Below, piece by piece: positions 17,770 through 26,424 of a stretch of 64,000 nt of DNA. The DNA lies in assembly GCF_000308795.1 (NCBI RefSeq), contig NZ_BAGK01000188.1:1-64000 (forward strand). The letters are read 5' to 3'. This stretch comes from Nocardia thailandica NBRC 100428. Lineage in GTDB: Bacteria > Actinomycetota > Actinomycetes > Mycobacteriales > Mycobacteriaceae. A program made the translations under genes and the position numbers. Position 1 is the stretch's first letter, and every line of letters starts with the position of its first letter. The notes under the pieces were generated by a model. That model worked only from the letters and a program-made list of their open reading frames with translations, made no database searches and was not told where the DNA came from.

Positions 17770-18345
17770 ATGACCCTGCTCCAAGTCATGGCCGCCGACA
17801 ACGCCGCCGACGTGCGCGTGCGCACCACCGACCCCGCCGAGATCGCCGCCGAACTCGCCCGCCACGGCGTGGAATTCGCGCGCTGGGAGGTCCTCGACGA
17901 CGCCGCGGGCACCGACTCCGACACCCTGCTCGCCCACTACGCCCCGCAGGTCGCCGAGCTGAACGCCTCGGGCCGCTACAAGCACATCGACATCGCCCGC
18001 ATCCACCCCGACGACGCGAACCCGGAATGGCCCGCCGTCGCCGCGGGCGCGCGGGGCAAGTTCCTCGACGAGCACCGCCACGCCGAGGACGAGGTCCGCT
18101 TCTTCGCCGCGGGAACGGGCTGCTTCTACCTGCACATCGGCGACGCGGTCCTGGCGACGGTGTGCGAGGGCGGCGACCTGCTCTCGGTGCCCGCGGGCAC
18201 CCTGCACTGGTTCGACATGGGCACCCGTCCCGACTTCATCGCGATCCGCTTCTTCGAGGAGGAGGACGGCTGGGTCGGCGACTTCACCGGCGACGCGATC
18301 AGCGCGGGCTTCCCGTCCCTCGACGAACTGCTCGCCGCCCCGTGA
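17770..18345 (+). CDS. mtnD: acireductone dioxygenase (ARD)
   Basis: A 191-residue cupin. The metal ligands H102, H104, E108 and H146 (in EHRHAEDEVRFF and GTLHWFDMG) have the same spacing as in Klebsiella ARD. It oxidises acireductone to 2-keto-4-methylthiobutyrate and formate with iron, or runs an off-pathway reaction with nickel. It lies 5 bases after the mtnAB fusion and overlaps mtnC by a GTGA. Confidence 0.95.
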   Translation: MTLLQVMAADNAADVRVRTTDPAEIAAELARHGVEFARWEVLDDAAGTDSDTLLAHYAPQVAELNASGRYKHIDIARIHPDDANPEWPAVAAGARGKFLDEHRHAEDEVRFFAAGTGCFYLHIGDAVLATVCEGGDLLSVPAGTLHWFDMGTRPDFIAIRFFEEEDGWVGDFTGDAISAGFPSLDELLAAP

Positions 18346-19022
18346 CCCGCGCCGTCGTCGTCGACATCGAGGGCACGACCAGCCCCACCGACGCCGTCCG
18401 CACCGACCTCTACGGCTACACCGCCGCGCGGCTGCCCGCCTGGCTCGCCGAGAACGCGGGCGGCGCGGCCGATCCCGTGCTCTCCGCCACCCGCGTGCTG
18501 GCGGGCGAGCCGACGGCGGACCCCGACCGGGTCGCGGAGATCCTGCGCGGCTGGCTGACGTCGGACGTGAAGGCCGAGCCGCTCAAGGCCGCCCAGGGCG
18601 CCATCTGCGCGCAGGGATTCCGGGAGGGTGCGCTGAAGGGCCGCTTCTTCCCCGACGCGGTGGCCGCGCTGCGCGCCTGGCGGGCGGCGGGCCTCGACCT
18701 CTACGTCTACTCCTCGGGTTCGGAACGCAATCAACGCGATTGGTTCACCTACGCCGACGCGGGCGATCTGTCGGGGCTGATCGCCGGCTACTTCGACCTG
18801 GTCGGCGCCGGCCCCAAGCGGGAGGCGTCCTCCTACGCGACGATCGCCGCGCGCATCGGGGTGCCGCCGGAGGAGATCCTGTTCCTCTCCGATCACCCCG
18901 ACGAGCTCGACGCGGCGGTGGCGGCGGGGTGGGCAGTGCTGGGCGTGCACCGCGACGGCGAACCGAACGAACCGCGGCCACCGCACACCTGGGTCGGCTC
19001 GTTCGACGAGGTGCGGGTCTGA
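18342..19022 (+). CDS. mtnC: enolase-phosphatase E1
   Basis: A 226-residue HAD-family enzyme starting at a GTG that overlaps the mtnD stop. The nucleophile motif is VVVDIEGTTSPTD (Asp-x-Glu as in E1 enzymes), followed by the motif II Ser in YVYSSGSERNQ and motif IV LFLSDHPDELDAA. It enolises and dephosphorylates diketo-methylthiopentyl-1-phosphate to acireductone, the substrate of MtnD. Methylthioribose kinase or methylthioadenosine phosphorylase, needed earlier in the pathway, is not in the window. Confidence 0.94.
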   Translation: MTRAVVVDIEGTTSPTDAVRTDLYGYTAARLPAWLAENAGGAADPVLSATRVLAGEPTADPDRVAEILRGWLTSDVKAEPLKAAQGAICAQGFREGALKGRFFPDAVAALRAWRAAGLDLYVYSSGSERNQRDWFTYADAGDLSGLIAGYFDLVGAGPKREASSYATIAARIGVPPEEILFLSDHPDELDAAVAAGWAVLGVHRDGEPNEPRPPHTWVGSFDEVRV

Positions 19023-19047
19023 CCGGTCCGCGCCGCGGACGGTGCAG

Positions 19048-19084
19048 GGCCCGCCCGCTCCGGGAGGGACGGAGCGGGCGGGCC
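19048..19084. terminator. bidirectional intrinsic terminator
   Basis: Perfect 14-base inverted repeat (19048-19061 and 19071-19084) around a 9-base loop, between the converging mtn operon and the hypothetical gene at 19101. Confidence 0.75.
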
Positions 19085-19100
19085 AGGGTGGGCAGGTCGA

Positions 19101-20003
19101 TCAGCCGAGGGCGCGGATGGGGGCCGGGCGGCTGGGGGCGGCGAAGATCCGGCGGGCGTGGACCGCGACCGGGCTGGACGACCACGGCGCCAGCGAGGTG
19201 GTGAACATCAGTTCGCACCAGGACAGGGCGGGTTCCTCCCCGGCGGACAGCGTGGCGATGAGCGAGAGTTCGGTGTCGTGGCCGAGCCAGGCGGCGATCA
19301 GCCAGGCCGCGTCGAGGCGGCCGAGGAACTCCTCGGCGTCCTCGGGTAGCCCGTGCGGGGTGTCCACGGCCAGGTGGACGACCGCGGCGACGGCGTGCCG
19401 CATCCTGGCGTCCATGCCGACCGAATCGTGCAGCAGCAGGCTCTCGAGCGCGGCCCGCAGTTCGCGGCCCGGATCGGTGTCGTCGGTGGTGGCGTAGGGA
19501 TCGGTGAACATGGCGGACCCTTCCTTCGTCGGTGCGGTGCGGCCGCCGGCGATCGAGCGCAGGGCGGGGAGTTCGGGCAGTTCGTCGTCCTCGATCAGGC
19601 CGGGCAGGGACCCGGGGTTCCAGTCGAGCCTGCCGAAGGCCTGGCACCAGTCCAGTGCCGGATTGTCCTGGGTCACCTGCAGGTCGAGCGCGATACCGGA
19701 CATGGACGCCGTGCAGGCCAGGGTGACCACGTCCAGCGCGGGTTCGCTGACCGACAGGTGCAGGGTGGCCCGCGCGGCGCCCACGTCCCGCATGGCACGG
19801 GCGGCGAGCCAGATCGCCCGGCCCGCCGCGCCCATGGCGGCGGCGTGCCTGCTGCCGCGCGGGTGGTCGACGTCGTTGTCGAGGTAGGGCCCGTACCACA
19901 GCGCCCGCCCCTCCGCCCCGCAGATGGCGAACGTCGAGGACACATCGTCCCCCGCCGCGGCCAAACTGACGTGCGCCTGCCGATTCCGTTCGTCCACCCT
20001 CAT
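19101..20003 (-). CDS. hypothetical protein, 300 aa
   Basis: I recognise no family. The protein begins MRVDERNRQAHVSLAAAGDD, has no signal peptide or membrane segment, and is acidic in the middle (TDPYATTDDTDPGRELRAALES). Two roughly equal halves (about 1-160 and 175-300) each end in a Trp-Cys segment (NPALDWCQAF; EPALSWCELM), which might mark a divergent internal duplication. The ATG at 20003 is chosen because a GGGGAG-type ribosome-binding site lies just upstream; an in-frame ATG at 20045 is possible. It stands alone between a terminator and a divergent hydrolase gene. Confidence 0.65.
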   Translation of the reverse strand: MRVDERNRQAHVSLAAAGDDVSSTFAICGAEGRALWYGPYLDNDVDHPRGSRHAAAMGAAGRAIWLAARAMRDVGAARATLHLSVSEPALDVVTLACTASMSGIALDLQVTQDNPALDWCQAFGRLDWNPGSLPGLIEDDELPELPALRSIAGGRTAPTKEGSAMFTDPYATTDDTDPGRELRAALESLLLHDSVGMDARMRHAVAAVVHLAVDTPHGLPEDAEEFLGRLDAAWLIAAWLGHDTELSLIATLSAGEEPALSWCELMFTTSLAPWSSSPVAVHARRIFAAPSRPAPIRALG

Positions 20004-20212
20004 CACTCCCCGCTGTGCGTGTCCGGCGCTGCTCGTGTATTCCATGAAACAGGACGTGAACACCGATGTCCATATTTTCGCGACAATGCGAAGGCCCCCT
20101 GAGGTACATACACTCCCCAGTGAATTCACCTCGCCGATGGCGCCCTGTCCGGTATCACAACGAATTTCGGCATTTGCCCGGAACACCGCGCTCGTCTTTG
20201 TATTGTTCGGGC

Positions 20213-21022
20213 ATGCCCCTCGCGCACTCCGGGTCGGTGCCCGTGCATTTCCGCACCACCGGCACCATCGGCCCCGGCCCCACCATTGTCCTCGGACACG
20301 GTTTCCTGCTCGACGAGACCATGTTCGACGGCCTCCGGGAAATACTGGAGGCACACGGCGTCACCGTGGTCACCTGGGACGCGCGCGGGCACGGCCGGAC
20401 CGGCTACGGCGACGGCGCGCCCTTCGACTACTGGGACCTCGCCCGCGACGCGCTGGCCGTCCTGGACGCGATCGGCCTGGAGAGGGCCGTTTTCGGCGGC
20501 GTGAGCCAGGGCGGCTACAGCGCCCTGCGCGCGGCGCTGCTCGCGCCGGACCGGGTGAGCGGGCTCGCCCTGCTCGACACCGAGGCAGGCGCCTGCACCG
20601 CCGCCGATGTCGCCTGGTATTCGGATTTCTTCGACAATTGGTGGGGCGCGGCGGATCCGGCGCCGTCGGCCGCGGCGCTCGCGCCGCAATTGATCGGTGG
20701 CGATCCGTCGTATTGGCCGCGCTGGCAGGAGAAATGGCGAACCGGCGACCGGGCCGGATTACGCCCGGCCGCCGCCGCCCTCGTCGGCCGCGACGACGTG
20801 ATCGACCGATTGCCGGAAATCCGCGTCCCGGCGCTCGTCGCCCGCGGGGAATTCGACGGTTCGAGCACGGCCGAGAAATGCGCGGTACTCGCCGCGGGAT
20901 TGGGCGGTCCCGTCGAATCGGTCACCGTGGCGGGTGCCGGGCACGGGTGCGCGCTCACCGATCCCGCGCCGGTCGCCGGCGCGCTGCTGCGCCTGATCGC
21001 GGCGAGCGCGGGTCATTCCTGA
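20213..21022 (+). CDS. alpha/beta-hydrolase
   Basis: A 269-residue alpha/beta-hydrolase: oxyanion region VLGHGFLLDETMFDGL, WDARGHGRTGYG, nucleophile elbow GGVSQGGYSA, acid candidate in VARGEFDGSS and catalytic His in VAGAGHGCALTD. The wording resembles the 3-oxoadipate enol-lactonase/haloperoxidase group, but the substrate is open. TATTGT lies 6 bases before the ATG, suggesting a leaderless transcript. Its last 10 bases overlap the 3-prime end of the converging XRE regulator, which could give antisense interference between the two. Confidence 0.82.
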   Translation: MPLAHSGSVPVHFRTTGTIGPGPTIVLGHGFLLDETMFDGLREILEAHGVTVVTWDARGHGRTGYGDGAPFDYWDLARDALAVLDAIGLERAVFGGVSQGGYSALRAALLAPDRVSGLALLDTEAGACTAADVAWYSDFFDNWWGAADPAPSAAALAPQLIGGDPSYWPRWQEKWRTGDRAGLRPAAAALVGRDDVIDRLPEIRVPALVARGEFDGSSTAEKCAVLAAGLGGPVESVTVAGAGHGCALTDPAPVAGALLRLIAASAGHS

Positions 21023-21807
21023 TCGGGCCCGCGCGTACCGAGATAGAACTGGATGCGGCCCGGCGAGGTGACCGAATCGACCCGGAACAACTGCACCACG
21101 ATGGTGAAGTCCGCCCCGGTGTCGAGGTCACGGAGCAACATGGCCGCATCGCTGCGCCCGTACACGGTGTCCCCCGCGCTCCACAGCCGCCGGAAATCGG
21201 GGTACTCGGCCATCTCGTCGAGGAGCTCGCCCGCCCAGTCGGCACCGCCGTCCTGGCCGAGGAGCCCGCGTAGCCAGTGCACGGTGAGGGCCGACTCCTT
21301 CTCCCACTCGCGCATCACCTTGCGCGAGAGCGGATTACCGAAGAACCAGCGCAGAATGTTGACGTCCTCCAGCAGCCCCGGAAAGGCGCGTGCGTAGGAG
21401 TCGTTGGCGGCCAGCACATTCCATCGGGTGTCGACGTAGGCGGCCAGGTTCGGTTCCTGCAGCGCCAGCCCGTGGCGCATCTCGTCGGTGATCCGCTCCC
21501 GCAGTTCGGCGACGGTCGGATACCCCGGCTCGGACAGTCCGGCCAGGTCGAACAGGTGCCTGCGCTCGATCTCGGTGACCGGCTCGATGCGGTCGAGGTA
21601 GCGCAGCAGGGCCTCGACCACGACCAGGGTCGGGCGGTCGCGGTCACCGCCCTCGAGATGGGTGATGTAGCTCGAGCTCACGCCCGCGGCGAAGGCCAGC
21701 TTCTCGCGCGAGATCCGGCGTTCGTCACGCAGACGGCGTAAGAGCCCGCCCAGGGTCGGTGGTTTCGGCGGGCCCGCCGGATCGGCCGTGGACGGTCTGG
21801 GTGGCAT
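21013..21807 (-). CDS. XRE-family regulator with MmyB-like ligand domain
   Basis: A 264-residue regulator. An N-terminal HTH_3 domain (GGLLRRLRDERRISREKLAF, then SSSYITHLEGG) is followed by the MmyB-like ligand-sensing domain (YVDTRWNVLAANDSYARAF; ILRWFFGNP; W-x-x-G near the end) seen in many actinobacterial regulators. GGGGAGGGG sits 4-5 bases before the ATG, an unusually strong ribosome-binding site. A TATAAA on the - strand (21941-21936) is a likely -10. It probably controls itself or the converging hydrolase. Confidence 0.88.
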   Translation of the reverse strand: MPPRPSTADPAGPPKPPTLGGLLRRLRDERRISREKLAFAAGVSSSYITHLEGGDRDRPTLVVVEALLRYLDRIEPVTEIERRHLFDLAGLSEPGYPTVAELRERITDEMRHGLALQEPNLAAYVDTRWNVLAANDSYARAFPGLLEDVNILRWFFGNPLSRKVMREWEKESALTVHWLRGLLGQDGGADWAGELLDEMAEYPDFRRLWSAGDTVYGRSDAAMLLRDLDTGADFTIVVQLFRVDSVTSPGRIQFYLGTRGPDQE

Positions 21808-22674
21808 CTCGCCCCTCCCCCTTGCGTCGTCGAAACGCCGACCAGCGGTGGAATCGCATGTCGACCGGTGCACGCGCCCATCCTCAGCCACACTTGAAGC
21901 TCGCACCAAACGCCGCCGTCAACCGATATCGTTTCTTTATATTGAGCGCACGGCAATTGGGCAGTTACCACCGCGAAGCATTACCCGCCGCCGCCGGATA
22001 CGTTGACCCGCAGCTTGTTCCGCGAAACGAAATTACTTCCAGTCGAGATCGAGTATGCTCTACCGCCGACCGCGGTGACCCCCGTCACAATTCGCCGGGC
22101 GGCCGCCCGGCCCGGCGCCGGCCCGGCGCCGTTGATCAGCGCCGGACTCCCGCACGGGTCCGGCCCGCCCACCCGCGCGAACGCCGCGGCCCGACGCACC
22201 CGCGCATCCTCCGCCTGCCCGGCCGCCGCACCGCGCCGACCTCGGGGATATTCGCCCTCCCGGCCGAATTCAGACCCGGATACGGCACCCTGTGCGCGCG
22301 GTCACATTTCGGGATAAACGGCGGCGCGCACACGGTCCGCGACACGCACGGCGAACGCATACGACGGGCCGAAAATATCCGGCGCGGATGTGTTAACAAA
22401 TGTAAACCGCCGGAGAAGCACCGGTTTCCGAAGCTTCACCATCGCGTGCCGGACACGCCCCACGGCGGGGTCACCGCGCCACGGAGCGCGACGTTTTCCC
22501 AGGTCGGGGTGGCCGGGAGCGCATCGGGGCGACGGCGGTAGATGACCGGCAGATTTCGGCGACCTCACAACGCACAGGCCCCTTTCGCGCATTGTGAGAA
22601 GTTCGTTTTGCGGCGCGAATTCGGCTCCTTACAGTGTCCCCATCAGCCCGGTTCAACAGCTCGAAGGGGGCGTC
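21808..22674. other. 867-bp non-coding region between XRE regulator and narG
   Basis: No convincing gene. It is more AT-rich than its surroundings in patches. Visible elements: TATAAA on the - strand (21941-21936); TATGCT (22054-22059) on the + strand; a GTGAC-CCCC-GTCAC palindrome (22075-22088); TGTTAACA (22391-22398); and the narG promoter region near the right end. Short frames of 70-100 codons here have random composition and poor starts. Confidence 0.6.
22564..22635 (+). promoter_or_regulatory. narG promoter with flanking inverted half-sites
   Basis: -35 TTGCGG (22608-22613), 16-base spacer, -10 TACAGT (22630-22635). Just upstream lies an inverted pair CTCACAA (22564-22570) and TTGTGAG (22592-22598), 21 bases apart, a candidate operator. 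The start codon follows 39 bases after the -10, with AAGGGGG as ribosome-binding site. Confidence 0.45.
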
Positions 22675-25600
22675 GTGGTCAATTCACGCACTCAGGGAAC
22701 GTCGCCCGCGACGGCCGGCGCAGGCGATGTATTGCTGAGCCTGGGCAAATACTTCCAGCGCGGTGAGGTCTCGTCCGATCAGCGTTCGGTGTTCAAGACC
22801 GGAGGCCGCCGGGCCGACGAGTTCTACCGGGACCGCTGGAGCCACGACAAGGTCGTGCGCTCCACCCACGGCGTCAACTGTACGGGCTCGTGCTCCTGGA
22901 AGATCTACGTCAAGGACGGCGTGATCACCTGGGAGTCCCAGCAGACCGACTACCCCTCCGTCGGCTCGGACAAGCCCGAGTACGAACCGCGCGGCTGTCC
23001 GCGCGGCGCCTCGTTCTCCTGGTACACCTACTCCCCCGCACGCGTGCGCTACCCATACGTGCGCGGCGTCCTGCTCGACCTGTACCGCAAGGCCAAGACC
23101 GAACTGAAGGATCCGGTGCTGGCCTGGGAGTCCATCGTCGAGGACCCGGTCAAGGCCAAGACCTACAAGAACGCGCGCGGCAAGGGCGGATTCGTGCGCG
23201 CGGAGTGGTGGGAGGCGGCCGAGATGGCCGCCGCGGCCCACGTGCACACGATCAAGCGGTACGGGCCCGACCGCGTCGCCGGGTTCTCGCCGATCCCGGC
23301 CATGTCGATGGTCTCCCACGCCACCGGGGCCCGGTTCGTCTCGCTGCTCGGCGGCTACATGCTCTCCTTCTACGACTGGTACGCCGACCTGCCCGTCGCC
23401 TCCCCGCAGGTCTTCGGCGACCAGACCGACGTGCCGGAGTCGGCCGACTGGTTCGACGCGGGCTACCTGATCATGTGGGGCTCCAACGTCCCGGTGACCC
23501 GGACCCCGGACGCGCACTACATGACCGAGGCCCGCTACCGCGGCCAGAAGGTCGTGGTCGTCTCCCCCGACTACGCCGACAACACGAAGTTCGCCGACGA
23601 GTGGGTGCCCGCGCGCCCCGGCACCGACGCCGCCCTGGCCATGGCCATGGGTCACGTGGTGCTCAAGGAGTTCTTCGTCGACCGCAGCACCGCGCCGTTC
23701 GACGACTACATCAAGCGCTACACCGACCTGCCGTACCTGATCTGCCTCGACGAGGCGGCGGACCGGGGCGGCGCCGTGCCCGGCAAGTTCCTCACCGCCG
23801 CCGACCTCGGAGAGACCGGCGAGGGCGCCGAGCACAAGCCGGTGCTGCTCGACCAGGCCGGAAACCCGGTGGTGCCCAACGGTTCCCTCGGCCACCGCTT
23901 CACCAAGGCCGACGCGGGCAAGTGGAACCTCGACCTCGAGGGCGTCGACCCGCTGCTGACCCTGCACGGGCAGGACGGCGGGGACGCGGCCGAACTGGTG
24001 CTGCCGCGCTTCGACACCGACGGCGCGGGCACCATCGTGCGCGGCGTCCCGACGACGATCGTCGCGGGCAAGCGCGTCACCACCGTCTTCGACCTGCTGC
24101 TCGCCCAGTACGGCGTCGGCCGCGCCGGACTGCCGGGGCGGTGGGCCACCGGCTACGACGACGCCGACTCGCCCTACACCCCGGCCTGGCAGGAGGCCAT
24201 CACCGGCGTGCCCGCCGCGCAGGCCGCGCGGATCGGACGCGAATTCGCCGACAACGCCGAGAAGTCCGGCGGCCGCTCGATGATCCTGATGGGCGCGGGC
24301 ACCAACCACTGGTTCCACTCCGACCAGATCTACCGCGCCTTCTTCACCCTCACGCTGCTCACCGGCTGCCAGGGCGTGAACGGCGGCGGCTGGGCGCACT
24401 ACGTGGGCCAGGAGAAGTGCCGCCCGGTCACCGGCTGGCAGACCCTGGCCAGCGCCAACGACTGGCAGCGCCCGCCGCGCCAGATGCAGGGCACCGTGTT
24501 CTGGTACCTGACCAACGACCAGTGGCGCTACGACCCCTTCAGCTCCGAGACCTTCGCCTCCCCGCTGGGCACCGGCCGGTTCGCCGGGCGCACCGCCGCC
24601 GACAACATCGCCCTGGCCTCGCGGCTGGGCTGGATGCCGAGCTACCCGACCTTCGACCGCAACCCCCTCGACCTGGTCGACGAGGCCGAGGCGGCCGGCG
24701 TCAGCCCCGCCGACCACGTGGTCGACGGGCTGAAGTCCGGTGACCTGCGCTTCGCCTGCGAGGATCCCGACGCGCCCGAGAACTTCCCGCGCGTGCTCAC
24801 CGTGTGGCGGGCCAACCTGCTCGGCTCCTCCGGCAAGGGCAACGAGTACTTCCAGAAGCACCTGCTCGGCTGCGGGTCCAACCTCCAGACCACCGACGCC
24901 ACCGGCGTGCGCCCGCAGGAACTGGTGTGGCGCGAGGAAGGCGCCGAGGGCAAGCTGGATCTGCTGCTGGCGCTGGACTTCCGCATGACCAGCACCACCC
25001 TGTTCGCCGACATCGTGCTGCCCGCGGCCACCTGGTACGAGAAGCACGACCTGTCCTCCACCGACATGCACCCGTTCGTGCACGCCTTCTCCCCGGCCAT
25101 CTCCCCGCCGTGGGAGGCCAAGACCGACTTCGAGGCGTTCCACCGCATCGCGCGCGGGTTCTCCTGGCTGGCCGAGAAGCACCTCGGCACCCGCCGCGAC
25201 CTCGTCGCGGTGCCGTTGCAGCACGACTCCCCCGACGCGCTCGCCCAGGCGGGCGGCCGGGTGCTGGACTGGAAAGCCGGTGAGTGCGAGCCGATCCCGG
25301 GCAAGACCATGCCCAAGCTGGTGGTGGTCGAACGCGACTACACCAAGATCGCGGAGAAGCTGGCCGCGCTCGGCCCGCTCGTCGACACCCTCGGCGTGAC
25401 CACCAAGGGCATCACCACCTACCCCGACGCCGAGGTCGAGTACCTCGCGGGCAAGAACGGCACCGTCGTCTCCGGCGTCGCGGCGGGCAGGCCGTCGCTG
25501 GCCAAGGACACCTACGCGGCGGAGACCATCCTCGCCCTGTCCGGCACGACCAACGGGCGCCTCGCCGTGGAAGGCTTCCACGCCCTGGAACGGCGCACCG

Positions 25601-26385
25601 GTACCGAGCTCGCCGACCTCGCCGCCGAGGCCGAGGGCAAGCGGATCTCCTTCGCCGACACCCAGGCCCGGCCCGTGCCGGTCATCACCTCCCCCGAATG
25701 GTCGGGCTCGGAATCCGGCGGCCGCCGCTACTCGCCGTTCACCATCAACGTCGAGCGGCTCAAGCCCTGGCACACCCTCACCGGGCGCCAGCACTTCTAC
25801 CTCGACCACGACTGGATGATCGAACTCGGCGAGCAGCTGCCGATCTTCCGGCCGCCGCTGGACATGACCGCGCTGTTCAGCGAACCCACCATCGGCAACG
25901 TCGCCGCGGGCGGGGTCACGGTGCGGTACCTGACCCCGCACTCGAAGTGGTCCATCCACTCCGCCTACCAGGACAACCTGCACATGCTGACGCTCTCGCG
26001 CGGCGGCCAGACGATCTGGATGTCGGACAAGGACGCCGCCAAGATCGGTGTGGCGGACAACGACTGGATCGAGGCGATCAACCGCAACGGTGTCGTCGTC
26101 GCCCGCGCCATCGTCTCCCACCGCATGCCCGAGGGCACCGTGTTCATGTACCACGCCCAGGACCGCGCGGTGGACGTGCCGCGGATCGAGGGCACCGCGG
26201 AGACCAAGGGCAAGGGCAAGCGCGGCGGCATCCACAACGCCCTGACGCGGGTGCTGATCAAGCCCTCCCACCTCATCGGTGGCTACGCCCAGCAGTCCTT
26301 CGCCCTGAACTACCACGGGCCGACCGGAAACCAGCGCGACGAGGTCACGACGATTCGCCGGCGCAGCCAGGAAGTCGAGTACTGA
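22675..26385 (+). CDS. narG: respiratory nitrate reductase alpha subunit
   Basis: A 1236-residue molybdo-bis(MGD) subunit that reduces nitrate to nitrite. The N-terminal FS0 cluster ligands are visible as His in STHGVNC and cysteines in NCTGSCSWK with the last in RGCPRG. The molybdopterin oxidoreductase body follows, and the C-terminal dinucleotide-binding part includes HSKWSIHSAYQDNLHMLTL. There is no Tat signal, as expected for cytoplasm-facing NarG. The length equals the family norm. GTG start with AAGGGGG upstream. First gene of narGHJI; narH follows after 39 bases. Confidence 0.97.
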   Translation: MVNSRTQGTSPATAGAGDVLLSLGKYFQRGEVSSDQRSVFKTGGRRADEFYRDRWSHDKVVRSTHGVNCTGSCSWKIYVKDGVITWESQQTDYPSVGSDKPEYEPRGCPRGASFSWYTYSPARVRYPYVRGVLLDLYRKAKTELKDPVLAWESIVEDPVKAKTYKNARGKGGFVRAEWWEAAEMAAAAHVHTIKRYGPDRVAGFSPIPAMSMVSHATGARFVSLLGGYMLSFYDWYADLPVASPQVFGDQTDVPESADWFDAGYLIMWGSNVPVTRTPDAHYMTEARYRGQKVVVVSPDYADNTKFADEWVPARPGTDAALAMAMGHVVLKEFFVDRSTAPFDDYIKRYTDLPYLICLDEAADRGGAVPGKFLTAADLGETGEGAEHKPVLLDQAGNPVVPNGSLGHRFTKADAGKWNLDLEGVDPLLTLHGQDGGDAAELVLPRFDTDGAGTIVRGVPTTIVAGKRVTTVFDLLLAQYGVGRAGLPGRWATGYDDADSPYTPAWQEAITGVPAAQAARIGREFADNAEKSGGRSMILMGAGTNHWFHSDQIYRAFFTLTLLTGCQGVNGGGWAHYVGQEKCRPVTGWQTLASANDWQRPPRQMQGTVFWYLTNDQWRYDPFSSETFASPLGTGRFAGRTAADNIALASRLGWMPSYPTFDRNPLDLVDEAEAAGVSPADHVVDGLKSGDLRFACEDPDAPENFPRVLTVWRANLLGSSGKGNEYFQKHLLGCGSNLQTTDATGVRPQELVWREEGAEGKLDLLLALDFRMTSTTLFADIVLPAATWYEKHDLSSTDMHPFVHAFSPAISPPWEAKTDFEAFHRIARGFSWLAEKHLGTRRDLVAVPLQHDSPDALAQAGGRVLDWKAGECEPIPGKTMPKLVVVERDYTKIAEKLAALGPLVDTLGVTTKGITTYPDAEVEYLAGKNGTVVSGVAAGRPSLAKDTYAAETILALSGTTNGRLAVEGFHALERRTGTELADLAAEAEGKRISFADTQARPVPVITSPEWSGSESGGRRYSPFTINVERLKPWHTLTGRQHFYLDHDWMIELGEQLPIFRPPLDMTALFSEPTIGNVAAGGVTVRYLTPHSKWSIHSAYQDNLHMLTLSRGGQTIWMSDKDAAKIGVADNDWIEAINRNGVVVARAIVSHRMPEGTVFMYHAQDRAVDVPRIEGTAETKGKGKRGGIHNALTRVLIKPSHLIGGYAQQSFALNYHGPTGNQRDEVTTIRRRSQEVEY

Positions 26386-26424
26386 CATGCAGGATCTCGT
26401 TCACCAGACGGAGAGGCGGAACTG

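Noticed and set aside
22302-22592. 96-codon open frame in the narG upstream region
   Set aside because: No ribosome-binding site, no recognisable fold, and it crosses the apparent control elements.
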